NCBI RefSeq assembly: GCF_905220365.1
Contig: NC_061135.1
Location: 1,629,501-1,693,500 of the forward strand
Direction: 5' to 3'
DNA from: Vanessa cardui
Taxonomy: Eukaryota; Arthropoda; Insecta; Lepidoptera; Nymphalidae
Length of the DNA stretch: 64,000 bases
Below, in pieces: positions 49,501 through 59,090 of this stretch. The notes under the pieces are model-generated. The model was not told where the DNA came from and made no database searches. It saw only the letters and a list, made by a program, of their open reading frames with translations. A program made the position numbers and the translations under genes. Positions within the stretch are counted from its first letter, which is position 1. Each line of letters begins with the position of its first letter.

Positions 49501-52500
49501 ATTATAATTGTTTACGAAATAAATAAATAATCGCAAAACAAAAAATATTTTTGAGATTTCACTTATACAATATAAATATATAAAATTTTACTTTAAAAAT
49601 AATTTAATATTATTAATATATAATAATACTATGTTAAGGCTATATACTAAGTGATCACGCAAACCAAATGCATTCTCAGACTAAACCAAGAGAGCGAGAT
49701 AGAACGAAAGAGAGAGAGAGAGCGCGCGGTAATGAACATGAAAGTGCAGATTGAACGTCGAGAGCGCAGGCGCGTATAGTACGACACAACTTAGATGTAG
49801 CATCGGCAAAATTCGTAAAACCGATCACATCCGAATTGAGTACGCTATCCCAAATTATCAATATTTATTTCTCATGCAAATATGATCTTTGCACAAACGT
49901 AATAACTTGTAATATCATATGACCTGATATATTCGTCAAATTGACGCGTCGATTTACAAGCACTTGCTTTCTCTGACGCGTGAATCTATAGCGACGAATA
50001 GCGTCGAATGGCGCGATATGGAGCTATTTCTATCGGTCGTGTAAATCGGCAGTGATCGATTTTATTTTCATTCCATTGCATTTTCCGATGCTACATCTAA
50101 TTTGTGTTATACTATACGTACCGGGCCCGCAGTGGTAGGGCGCGTACGTACCGGGCCCGCAGTGGTAGAAGAGTTGCGCGACGGCCATGACGACGCCGGC
50201 GTTGCGGCTTTGCAGTAGCGGCTTGGCGGCGCGCAGCAGCAGACGCAGGTCTGCGTCCACGCCCCCGCCCCCCGCACCCCCCGGGCCCCCCGCCCCCGCG
50301 CTGCCCTCGCTGTCCGACTCGTAGAACGGCTTGTCGCTCTCGCTCGAGTAGTTCTGCGACCGGAGGCGCGGTTGTTGTTATCGGATTTGCCAAGAGATGA
50401 CCCAGTGATTGGAACGCGTGTGTGCCAATACATGGCCCAGTGGTTGTGGTGCAAGATACAACCGATGATTGCGGATTCAAACTCAGATAAGCACCGCTGA
50501 ATATTCATGTACTTAATTTGTATTCTCAGCGGTGAAGGAAAACATCGTGAAAAAACCAGCGTGTGTCAAATTTCATCGAAATTCTGCCAAATGTGTATTC
50601 TACCAACCCGTGGAGCAGTGTGGTGGAATATGTTCCACACTTTCTCCTCAAAAGGAAGAGAAGGCCTTAGCCCGGTAGTGGGAAATATACAGGCTGTTGT
50701 TGTTATTGTCAAGTCTGTGGCAACACTATACGACTTTCTTGGGCAAAAACGAGCCCAACAGTGTAATCTCCAAAAATATAATACGGAATAGAGGTCATGA
50801 TTTTCTTTGTTGACCAAAATTGGCGATACTACTTATCATGCAAATCTTGCATTACGTGAAAAACATATCGTAATATTTCGTTTAAGACGATCGTGCAGTT
50901 GTTGCATCTTAAATTTAATTCTTACTTACTACAAAGATAAATTCTTTTGGCTAAATTACGCAATAATTATGTAGTTGCTATCGAGTACTAACATCATTAT
51001 TCGGATTCGGGAAGCAAGTCTTCGCGTAGACAGTCAGTACATTCAGCAGTGTCAGCTGACCCCATTCATCCACGTCGGCTAGCAAGGAGCAAAGTTTCCT
51101 ACACAGATAAAAAAAAATCGTTACACTGTTTATCATTTTAGACGAAATTGCCGTTTGTACCATAGTTAAGTTCAAAACTGAAATCATACTCAAACTCAAA
51201 TTCCTTTATTCAATATAGAAGCATCACACTTACTTATTGATTGTCAAATAAACACTACCACCGGTTCGGAAAAATTAACACCCTGACCTGAGAAGAACCG
51301 GCGAAAGAAACTAAGCGGGTCTTTTTTTTGTCAAATTAATAAGATAACATAGTAGTATATGATTAGAAATAGCCAGGAGGCGATCGTTTCATTCCCAAGG
51401 TGTGCTATCAAACATAAACTCGCTAATTGTATAGTAACCTTTTGCACACAAGCGTTCCTTAACAATTTGTTTAAATTTGGCAACATACCTGTAACTTCTA
51501 TGAATCAAGCTCATGCGATCTCCGCAAACTTCTGTGAAGGCCATGGCTGCTGACCCAACCACTAAAGGCGCTTTATCAGACAAAAGTTTGTCAATAATCG
51601 CAACGAGTTCTTCTTTCTGATCTGGATCTAGACTAAAAAAACAAGAATAATTTACTAACAAAACACTGTTTAAATAAATATTCATTAATTGGAATCAGTC
51701 GAGATGGCCCAGTAGTTAGAACGCTTGCATATTAACCAATGATAGCGGGTTCAAACCCAGGCAAACATCGCTGTTTCATGTGCTTAATTTGTCTTTATAA
51801 TTCATCTCGTGCTAAGCGGTGAAGGAAAACATCGTGAGTAACCCTGCATGTGACAAATTTTATAGAAATTCTGCCACATGTGCATTCCACCAACCCGCAT
51901 TGGAACAGCGTGGTGGAATATGTTCCAAAAACCTTCTCCTCAAAGGGAAATGAGGCCTTTAGCCCAGCAGTGGGAATTTACAGGCTGTAGTTGTTATGTT
52001 ATACTAGCGATCATACCTCCCCCCAAAAAAGATTTTAAGCGATACTCTGGGGGACAGACCGAGCGACCGACTGACAGTTAACAAGCAGAAGCTCTAAGTT
52101 AAGACAAGTCCAATTGAAATATTAAGGTAAGAATAGGCCAAGAAAAAAATAATTTACGAAAAATGTGATACAAATACGACTTCTGCTAGTTTTATGACGA
52201 GTAGTACATTTTTCGAGCTATATAATCTGGATGTACAGATTAAATTACAGCAAAGTGACGTCACCGACCCCATTGCAGTGCCATATTGTCCATGTAGCGT
52301 TTTCGCGGGTTATTTAAATATGGAATTTTTAATATGACATTTTTCGGCAAATAATAAAATGAATAATAGGTTGGGGAAAAAGTTTCTTCGTATTTTATAT
52401 GATAATTCAAAAAGTTTTTTTTATAGTTTATTTACATTTGACTAAAGTATGTAGGTGCCATTTTGTTCCATAACTTTTTGCCATCTTGTTGGTAGTGACA

Positions 52501-55500
52501 TGATCCCATTGCTGTAAGAATTTTGGGGCTTCTGATCGAAAAAATGCGACAAGTGGTTTTGGCAGTTCTCTCGTGATGTTAACCTGACACTGCCTAAGGA
52601 ATTCTGCAGAGACCGAATCAGATAAAATCTGAAGGTGCAAGGTCAGGACTATACGGCGGATGCATTAATACCTCCCAGCCAAACTCTCGTAATTTTTGTT
52701 GAGTGGCTAAAGATGTGTGAGGTCTAGCGTTGTCATGGTGAAAAACCACACCCCTTCTGTTGATCAATTCTGGCCGCTTTCTCTCAATTTCTTGCTTCAA
52801 TCTCATCAATTGTTCGCAATACAGTTCTCAATCGATGGATCCTGCCGGGCGGTAACAGCTCATAATGAATGATGCCCTTCCAATCCCACCATACACACAG
52901 CATTACCTTGTTGCGAGTTAATCCGGGTTTTGCCACAGTCTGTGAAGCTTGACCGGCCTTTGACCACGATCTTTTTCGCACGTTCTTGTCGTATGTGATC
53001 CACTTTTCATCACCAGTTATCAGCTTCTTCAAAAATGGTTCGGTTTCATTACGTCGTAATAAACAATCACAAATGAGTACACGGTTCATTAGGTTTCTTT
53101 CAGTGAGTTCATGAGGCAACCATAAATCGAGCTTTTTTGTGTACCCAGCTTTATTCAAATGAGTCAAAACCGTTTTGTGGTCAATTGCCAGTTCTTCAGC
53201 TACATCGTAACTACTAATATGCCGATCTTGCTCCACTTTTTCAAAAATGGCATCAATTTTGTCCGTAACAGGGCGACCAGAGCGAGATGCATCTTTGATA
53301 TCAAAATTTCCGGCTTGAAAACGCTTAAACCAAACTTGCGCTACTCTCACAGATACAGCATTAGGTCCATAAACATCACAAATTTTTTTCGTGGCTTGAG
53401 TTGCATTTTTACCTTTTTTATAGTAAAATTTTAAAATGTATCGAATTTCTTCTTTAGATTCACTCATTTTAACAACAACAAAAACAAATGAAAATCACAC
53501 AAATTCCTAATTTGAATTTGCAAGTGCCTTCTTTAAAATGAAAACTTTTTAATGATACCAAAACCAGCCAGATACAAATGGTATAGCCAAAGAGATTTTA
53601 TTACAAGTTCATACATACTAATTACTATATGCGAAAAGACTTTTTCCCCAACCTAATATGTACTAGAAATAAAAAAATCAACTTTTACTGGGTTCCTTAA
53701 CTTCTACTAAATAATATAAAATGGATTTTAAAAACCAGTCAAATAGCCTATTCTAAGAATTATTTGTGCACAGACAATATTGTAATAAGGAAGAGTAGGT
53801 GCATCTGACCCAAGTAACATCCTAGGTTATGGTTTCTGTAACTGTTACAAAATTTAATATTTATTTTATTATGGTTTGTAGACCCAGTATTTTATTGACA
53901 AGAGTTTTTTTCCATCAAAGTTACCTGTACAGCTTAGGAATGGCGTGAGCAGCGGTCTTCCTCACATATGGGCTCATGTCACTGGCCGAGTCTCGTATTG
54001 CCAGCATTACAATGGGAACAATCATTGGTACTCGGATCGACGACAAAACTCGGAGGGCGCTCGCTCTAATTAATTGATTTGGGTCCTGAAATAGAATAAA
54101 TATTATAATTATAAAATTAATCACGGATTGACATAAGGTTTTTGTATAGTTTAAGCTTTTATTCCTATTTTTTGCTTTTTTTTCCGACATGTTAACCTAA
54201 ACCTGTATATTAGTGAAAACTGCACGAAAATCCGTTCAGTAATTTAAGAGATTATCGCAAACATATACATATAGACATATACATATAGACAGACGGATGC
54301 AGTCAAGTCTTCCTTGTTTTATAATATGTAGTGATTGTATATTCTTATTGTTAAATATGGTAAGTCAAATTCAAAGTCAAAAACCTTTATTCAAAATAGA
54401 AGAGTTTACACTTTCTTATTGATTGTCGAAAATCTACCACCGGTGCGGAATATAATACCTCAGACCTGAGAAGAACCGGCGAAAGAAACTCAGCGGGACC
54501 TTTTTTTTTTAATAATGTCAATTTACAATATACAGTATTCATTCCCAACGTGTGCAATCAACTAGAAAGTCAATAGGTAGTATCAGCATTAAAAGATATG
54601 AATCATCTAGTACAGACAGACTAAAAGAAGGAATAAATTTGATATGGTTTGGTTGGTTTTATTACAGTTTTATTTCATAGAACTAAATAAGTTTATGTTT
54701 TGAGTGGTTTGTTTTTAATTTCACTGATAAAATATTATCATCATTTCTGTTTACATCACAGTCATGTTTGCTTATTTAACTAGCTTGGCATTCTTATTTC
54801 AAATTGGTCACTCATAATTTTTATTATTTTATCTTTTTTAAGTAAAACTATTAGATGCTTAGGTTTTTCTCATTACCAATTGCCAAATCCTATAACTTAA
54901 TTTATTTGTATCAGCTGCCATATTAAAATCAATGGTGTTATAATAAATAATTTCCAAATGATTAGTTCTAAAGAATGTTACAATTAATTAATGATATATG
55001 AAAAGAATAACGGCATACCTTCAGTGCCCGTTGAAATGTGCTGATTGATAATAAAGCAAGATCTTGCTGCTCTTCAGCATAACGCACGAGATACACATAC
55101 ACCAGTTTCTTAACTTCGATATTCTTTGAAACTACATTCTTAACAACTGCAGGGAATCTGAAAAATATTTTTTTAATTTAACTATCGAGGCAGTGAAATT
55201 AATCAACTGGCAGATTAAATATTATTTTTGCTTATAAAAAGTAAAAGTTATGAACCAATTTATGTAATACAGTCAATGAATGGACCATGCAGTGAAATCC
55301 TTACAACCAACACAACTAACATAATTTTTTTGCATATTACTACTAACTTTTTCAATGATGATTTTTACGTAAATTTCATAGTTTGTGAGACAAATATATG
55401 CGAAGGTAAGTAACATATATACCTCAGTAACTATTAAATCGCTGTATTTTACTGTATTATTATTATTACTGTAATGTTACTGATTTTTCTACCTCTCTAT

Positions 55501-56082
55501 TTTCTTAATTATTACTAAATAAATTAGATACTACTTTAAAGTAAATAAAGTAGAAATCGAAATGAATAGTGTAATACTTACAGATCGGATGCATCTCGTC
55601 CCTTAGCAATCATTCCAATGATCCTCTTCATAGCCTCCAGTTTTAAAGAGTCTTTAGATCCATCCAACATAAGTTTTAGGTCTTCATTTCTAAAGTGATA
55701 AAATACAAATTTATTTAAAAAATTAGGGTATATTTCAGATACAAACTTGTAGCATATAGATCACATTGTTTCCCAAAGAACATGAATGCTAAATTCAACC
55801 CGAAAATTATATTAATACTCAAAAAAGAAAGTCTTGATTTCACTTAATAGTAAAATTGATAACAGAATATTGAATATCGTAAATAACTAAAATCATTCGC
55901 GGTGGAAGGTAAAGATAATTATAACATAACACATATTGTTCTTATTATTTCACTTGAGTTAATATGATGACTTACTTTTTATAATCTGGTTGAAAGAAAG
56001 CTCCTGAGGCCGGATCGCTAGCGGGATATTCCACTTCGCCTTGGACAACTTTGTCATTGTTGTAAGAAGAGGTGCTTGTCAT
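31550..56082 (-). CDS. AP3B1: AP-3 complex subunit beta (ruby orthologue)
   Basis: Large subunit of the AP-3 adaptor, which sorts cargo to lysosomes and pigment granules; Drosophila ruby mutants lack eye pigment. Coding exons: 56082-55976, 55689-55582, 55157-55019, 54085-53925, 51632-51489, 51098-50993, 50353-50152, 49152-49043, 47993-47726, 47401-47293, 46635-46524, 45981-45735, 45329-45175, 40154-40057, 39973-39914, 39406-39289, 38789-38630, 38093-37891, 33944-33806, 33186-33077, 32423-32320, 31700-31550. They join in phase to 1036 aa. Order: adaptin trunk (about 1-640; VKKLVYVYLVRYAEEQQDLA in exon 3 is near-invariant), Ser/acidic hinge (about 657-800), C-terminal ear. Intron 18 is a 115-bp tandem array copying the exon 18 end. 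The exon 7 donor is duplicated. Introns also hold a LINE, a mariner and MITEs. Confidence 0.96.
32545..32935 (-). mobile_element. LINE 3' end (CR1/Jockey-like) in AP-3 beta intron 20
   Basis: Minus-strand tail: 3' UTR at 32545-32745 (CAAGCACTTTTGAATCGTCA) and a decayed coding end at about 32750-32935 matching the copy at 57394-57669. A small deletion removes part of the UTR. Confidence 0.7.
33484..33695 (-). repeat. SINE B copy in AP-3 beta intron 19
   Basis: tRNA-like head on the minus strand with GGTTCGATTCCCGCAGAG; the A-box region is mutated (CAAGTCGAGTAATG). The body is diverged. Confidence 0.72.
34012..37981 (-). repeat. 115-bp tandem array of an exon-donor junction
   Basis: Counting the repeated ATG-TGC-GCC at 115-bp steps from 37962 down to 34052 gives 35 occurrences: the true exon 18 end, 33 complete units and one truncated unit. 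Each unit is the last 91 nt of exon 18 (GCACCTCTACTCGCACAAG to GTCAACAGGAAG) plus 24 nt of intron start (GTGAGCCGGCCGCCCCCTCC and four C). The complete units look identical in sequence. The last copy breaks off near 34012, next to ATTATTATT. Only the first donor, at 37890, joins in phase with the next exon at 33944 after normal exon 18 coding. Reading through hits a stop in the third unit. Confidence 0.95.
38136..38354 (-). repeat. SINE B copy in AP-3 beta intron 17
   Basis: Full-length, well-preserved head (GTGGTCGAGCGGTG and GGTTCGATTCCCGGCCGAG) and body, on the same strand as the host gene. It ends about 42 bp upstream of the exon 18 acceptor. Confidence 0.8.
40441..44340 (-). mobile_element. 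CR1/Jockey-superfamily LINE, frameshifted copy
   Basis: Nearly full-length non-LTR retrotransposon in AP-3 beta intron 13, same strand as the gene. ORF1 is split: a coiled-coil part at 44334-43954 and an RNA-binding-like part at 43859-43371 (RERNIIIVGLPEQ, PVKVFRIGK). ORF2: endonuclease at 43268-42627 (LLTETWIG, VFGDYNIDLL). Reverse transcriptase at 42568-41324 (NYRPISVLPVISKIFEK, GIFVDLKKAFDTV, CGVPQGSILGPLLF) continues at 41340-40891 with the YADDT catalytic box and at 40954-40451. Breaks near 42635, 41340 and 40950 shift frame, and ORF1 is also broken near 43960, so the copy is inactive as read. Two breaks lie in homopolymer runs. Confidence 0.88.
44775..44789 (+). repeat. Poly-G run of 15
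   Basis: Uninterrupted G tract in AP-3 beta intron 13, upstream (gene sense) of the LINE. Confidence 0.9.
44916..45064 (-). repeat. SINE B copy with internal deletion
   Basis: Head and B box present on the minus strand, but the body between CTGATCCCAA and GACAACATAG is deleted, leaving about 150 bp. It lies in AP-3 beta intron 13. Confidence 0.72.
46026..46292 (-). repeat. SINE A copy in AP-3 beta intron 11
   Basis: Minus-strand copy, tail AACAACAGCCTGTAAATTCC at 46026. The head is partly lost near 46285. Confidence 0.76.
46690..47233. mobile_element. MITE F, 544 bp with 50-bp inverted repeats
   Basis: Terminal repeats of about 50 bp (48 of 50 matching by eye) beginning CAGGGTTATTGGTAACTCG, flanked by TA on both sides (46688-46689, 47234-47235). 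This fits a TA-targeting, Tc1/mariner-type non-autonomous element. It fills most of AP-3 beta intron 10 (46636-47292). A related, damaged copy is at 58432-59090. Confidence 0.8.
47268..47286 (+). repeat. Poly-C run of 19 next to a splice donor
   Basis: In gene sense this is a G-tract starting 6 nt into AP-3 beta intron 10, right after GTGACC. Confidence 0.9.
47471..47690 (-). repeat. SINE B copy in AP-3 beta intron 9
   Basis: Full-length minus-strand copy. Its 3' end abuts an AAATAAATAAATAAATAAAT simple repeat at 47443-47470, read as TTTA repeats in gene sense. Confidence 0.8.
48043..48325 (+). repeat. Repeat C copy in AP-3 beta intron 8
   Basis: Complete copy in the opposite orientation to most others (TGGTGGTAGTGCTTTGTGC to CAACCTATACCATAAAAA), antisense to the host gene. 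Confidence 0.76.
49697..49725 (+). repeat. GA-rich simple repeat
   Basis: Short (GA)n tract AGAGAGAGAGAGCGCGCGG just before MITE E in AP-3 beta intron 7. Confidence 0.6.
49775..50116. mobile_element. MITE E, copy 1
   Basis: About 342 bp with inverted termini TATAGTACGACACAACTTAG and, at the other end, a mutated GTGTTATACTATA. Internal palindromic matches include CGATGCTACATCTAA. Two more copies (56532-56874, 62179-62500) define the family. The superfamily is not determined. It sits in AP-3 beta intron 7, directly next to the duplicated donor. Confidence 0.8.
50115..50168 (-). repeat. 30-bp-period tandem duplication of a splice donor
   Basis: The 24-nt segment TACGTACCGGGCCCGCAGTG + GTAG occurs at 50115-50138 and again at 50145-50168. 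In gene sense it is the end of AP-3 beta exon 7 plus the donor G|GTACGTA. The period of 30 nt keeps frame, so use of the distal donor would add 10 codons. Confidence 0.85.
50390..50706 (+). repeat. SINE A copy with a doubled head
   Basis: Two A-box-like segments lie in a row (GATGACCCAGTGATTGGAAC and ACATGGCCCAGTGGTTGTGG) before one B box and a normal body. It is antisense in AP-3 beta intron 6 and ends about 37 bp from the exon 7 acceptor. Confidence 0.75.
51190..51488 (-). mobile_element. LINE 3' end starting at the AP-3 beta exon 5 donor
   Basis: Minus-strand LINE tail. Coding end at about 51389-51480 (KQIVKERLCAKGYYTISEF, ending STPWE), then a UTR with CCGGTTCTTCTCAGGTCAGG down to 51190. 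The recognisable LINE sequence begins within roughly 10 nt of the exon 5 splice donor at 51488. Confidence 0.7.
51697..51996 (+). repeat. SINE A, full-length copy
   Basis: Head GAGATGGCCCAGTAGTTAG, B-box-like GGTTCAAACCC, full body and GTAGTTGTTATG tail. In AP-3 beta intron 4, antisense to the gene. Confidence 0.8.
52369..53653 (-). mobile_element. Mariner element with broken transposase
   Basis: 1285 bp, with inverted ends GGTTGGGGAAAAAGT at both termini and flanking TA dinucleotides (52367-52368, 53654-53655). Transposase starts at 53467: helix-turn-helix region, WVPHELTERNL-type linker (here WLPHELTERNL), GDEKW (first Asp), HHDNARPHTS (second Asp), and HPPYSPDLAPSD (third Asp of the mariner D34D triad). 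The frame is broken near 52835 by one extra base and an in-frame stop, and again near 52620. Inactive as read. Located in AP-3 beta intron 4. Confidence 0.92.
54363..54560 (-). repeat. LINE 3' UTR copy in AP-3 beta intron 3
   Basis: Same tail family as 51190-51488 (AAACCTTTATTCAAAATAGA, then CTGAGAAGAACCGGCGAAAG, then AACTCAGCGGG). Only the UTR and a trace of the coding end remain. Confidence 0.65.
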
Positions 56083-56531
56083 TTTTAATTTTCAAAAACT
56101 CAATGTTTACAATTAATCGTTAAAAAACTTAATAGCATTATTTTAATCCGCCACTTCGAAATCGAAAGTTGATTGTTGTCTATTGACGTTTTGACGTTTA
56201 GGCCGTCACTGTCAAAAGTTCAAAATTACGTTTCGTTATCATGTATTACTAGCATATAATTGGAAAGAAAAAAACCCGGCATAGAAATTAAATCCAAAAA
56301 TAACTCTACTTCTTCATTTTATGATTTGCTTTTATGATATCCTTTAAATTGGCAAAACTTTTTATTTACAAAGACTACTTAAAGTTATTAACATACTTAC
56401 CAGGGGTGTCGCCCTCTTGCGAGGTGGACAGTGACTATGTTGGTAAGGGCCAGTTATTTCAGAATATAAGTTACGTTCGAAATATAATTCTAATTGGTTT
56501 GCCCATTTTTAAGCGTAACATAAAGAAGTGC
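56083..56531. other. Upstream region of AP-3 beta
   Basis: Holds the expected 5' UTR and promoter of AP-3 beta. An open frame at 56334-56639 runs into MITE E and is not a gene. Confidence 0.45.
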
Positions 56532-56874
56532 AGTACGACACAACTTAGATGTAGCATCGGCAAAATTCGTAAAACCGATCACATCCGAATTGAGTACGCT
56601 ATCCCAAATTATCAATATTTATTTCTCATGCGAATATGATCTTTGCACAAACGTAATAACTTGTAATATCATATGAGCTAATATATTCGTCAATTTGACG
56701 CGTCGATTTACATGCACTTGCTTTCTCTGACGTGAGAATCTATAGCGACGAATAGCGTCGAATGGCGAGATAGGGAGCAATTTCTATTGGTTGTGGAAAT
56801 CGGCAGTAATCGGTTTTACCTATTTTCATTCCATTGCATTTTCCGATGCTACATCTAATTTGTGTCGTACTATA
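56532..56874. mobile_element. MITE E, copy 2
   Basis: Full copy from AGTACGACACAACTTAG to TTTGTGTCGTACTATA. It is highly similar to copy 1, in the same orientation, and lies upstream of AP-3 beta. Confidence 0.82.
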
Positions 56875-57169
56875 ACAATAGTTTTCATTTATGACATTAG
56901 GATGAAATATTAATTATCTATCAATCAGTACCTTATTATCTTTCCACTGATTAAAAGTACGTGTATTTATTGCTTTTCATAAAGCAATAAATATACGTAT
57001 TTCAGCATTCCCATGCAGCATTCTATGGGAAATACCCTAAGGTGTAAAGATTTTCTCACGAAACGACCATGACACTACTACTTGTATTAAAAGATGATAT
57101 GAAGAAAAAATTAAAAATAGTTTGTTTTATTTTTTAAATGGTGATCGATGCAATTTTTATACAGTTTTT

Positions 57170-57720
57170 AAATCAAATCAAAATAAACTTTATTCAAGTA
57201 GGCTTTTACAAGCACTTTTGAATCGTCATTTTACAACCAAGTGAAGCTACCACCGGTTCCGAAAGTAGATTCTACCAAGAAAAACCAGCAAGAAACTCAG
57301 TAGTTACTCTTTTTTAACAGATAAAAATACAAAGTCATGTTAGTTAAATACAATTATTTAAATTAATATATCCTGCGTGGAAGTCAACAGATATTAGCTC
57401 CACGCTTTTTTATCATCTATAAAATCTTGTATTGAATAATATGCTTTTTCTACCAATGTATTTTTTACAAGCGATTTGAATTTACTAAACGGCAAAGTTA
57501 AAAATGTCTGCGGAATTTTATTATAGAAGCGGATACCCTGCCCCAAGAAAGACTTATTGACATTGCGGAGTCGGAAACTTGGCGTTATAAGCTTATCCTT
57601 ACTCTTAGTGCCCATACAATGATTATCACTGATTTTATCAAAGTGATCAATGTTACTGTGAATATACATAATATTGATTTAAATATATTGCGACGATAAC
57701 GAATTTGGATGCGTTTTTTT
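57170..57720 (-). mobile_element. LINE 3' end (CR1/Jockey-like), best preserved tail
   Basis: Intact minus-strand coding tail at 57669-57394 (RLRNVNKSFLGQGIRFYNKI, ending DDKKAWS) followed by a 220-bp 3' UTR to 57170. It serves as the reference for the LINE tail fragments elsewhere in the window. Confidence 0.78.
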
Positions 57721-57854
57721 AATAGATATACAGTGATTCGAGAGGAAGGTTTTTGTACATAATACATGGACAATATAATAAAGAAACACTGATAATTTTA
57801 GAAGTTTCTGAATAAAAAAATCTGTACCATATTTGGTAAAAAAAAAATATAAAT

Positions 57855-57895
57855 ATTATTACACCCGTGCGAAGCCGGGCCGGTTCGCTTATTAT
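57855..57895 (+). mobile_element. Helitron-like terminal hairpin
   Basis: ACACCCGTGCGAAGCCGGGC followed by CGGTTCGCTTATT, similar to the end at 20638-20675. It is isolated, so only a terminus is called. Confidence 0.4.
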
Positions 57896-58019
57896 AATAA
57901 TATAAGTCGTTATACCAGCTTTAATTTTACTTTCAAAGTTCCGATAACAGTTTCGTTGACATACGAAACGCTAATATAATATTACATACAAATGGGGACC
58001 TATAATAATGGGTTTCTTC

Positions 58020-58240
58020 TTTTTTTTAAATGTTTCGGTAGGCGAACTTCCAAATAGTTCATCTGATTGTAAGTAACCATTCGTTATTCGCCAAAGGGTC
58101 GCCAACCTTGATAAATAAGACGGTAGGTACATCCCTTTTGCCGTAGCACTGGTTCACTCATTCTTCAAACCATAGATAATTAATGTAACAATACTAACTA
58201 TTGCTATTTGACGATAGAATATCAGACAGAGTGCACAATA
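58020..58240 (-). repeat. Repeat C, diverged copy
   Basis: T-run, GGTAGGCGAACTTCC, CATCTGATTGTAAGTAACCA, then GCACTGGTTCACTCATTCTTCAAACC. It follows the repeat C order but with many substitutions; an old copy. Confidence 0.55.
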
Positions 58241-58315
58241 CTCCCTATTAAACCTTATTATATTGTTTGTATTGTGATAGCATAATTTGAATACAAAATA
58301 TGGATACTTAAATTA

Positions 58316-58398
58316 CAGTAGAATCTCGATTATCTGAAATATTTGAGGCCGAGATTAGTTCGGATAATAAAAAATTCGGATAATCGAAATACTTTGGG
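58316..58398. mobile_element. Pogo/Tigger-like terminal fragment
   Basis: CAGTAGAATCTCGATTATCT and TTCGGATAATCGAAAT are imperfect repeats of the TCGATTATCCGAA motif found at pogo/Tigger ends. No transposase is nearby. Confidence 0.5.
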
Positions 58399-58431
58399 AC
58401 AAGATCAAATAAAAAAAAATAACCTTTCATT

Positions 58432-59090
58432 GATGTTTTTTTAGTTTTTACGGCATTTTTGAGAAAAAAATCATTGAATAAAAAATATTGAAACGATTTC
58501 AATATTTTTTAAAAATATTGAAATTATTTCGTTTTTCGTATTTTTAAACTTGGACCGATAATTATTTTTAAATTATCCAGTGTTTAATCGTTTTTATAAA
58601 ACAAAAGAAAAAATAGATTTTAATTGATACTATTTTTAAAATAAATTTTTGAAGTTGCGTTTTTGATAAATTTTGAAAAAATCTGAAAAACGTGATAACT
58701 CAAAAATGGTTCACTTTTGCACAATGCATAGGGAGATTAAAATTATTACAAATAGTCACCCTTATCACCTCTTAACGGATATACATACGTCGAATTACCA
58801 ATATCATCATCAGCCCGTTTTTGTCCACTGTTGGACATAGGCCTCTCCAAGTGCACACCACTGTGGTCTTTATCCGGCTACTTGTATCCAGCTCCTGCCT
58901 GCCGCCTTGCGTAAATCGTCACTCCACCGTGCCTGAGGACGTCCTACACTACGTTTGCCGAGACGCGGTCTCCACTCTAGAACACGTGTTCTCCAACGGT
59001 TGTCGGTTCTACTACAAATATGACCAGCCCACTGCCACTTCAGCTTACTAATCCGGTGGCCTATGTCCCAATTAATTACCAATAACCCTG
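58432..59090. mobile_element. MITE F, copy 2, left-truncated and interrupted
   Basis: Homology to 46690-47233 starts inside the element (about 58432). It continues to the terminal repeat CTTAACGGATATACATACGTCGAATTACCAAT, is split by an RTE insertion, and ends at ATAACCCTG (59090). Confidence 0.72.
58804..59073 (-). mobile_element. RTE-like LINE tail nested in MITE F
   Basis: Minus-strand frame (59052-58870) encodes the RTE C-terminus (WQWAGHICSRTDNRWRTRVL). The 3' end at 58804 is a GATGATGAT tail. A perfect 11-bp direct repeat AATTACCAATA flanks the insert (58793-58803, 59074-59084), proving insertion into a pre-existing MITE F. Heavily 5'-truncated. Confidence 0.82.

Noticed and set aside
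50107..50508. Arg/Gly-rich minus-strand frames of more than 120 codons
   Set aside because: Out-of-frame shadows of AP-3 beta exon 7 extending into SINE A.
52369..53653. Functional mariner transposase gene
   Set aside because: Two frame breaks and an in-frame stop separate the catalytic parts.
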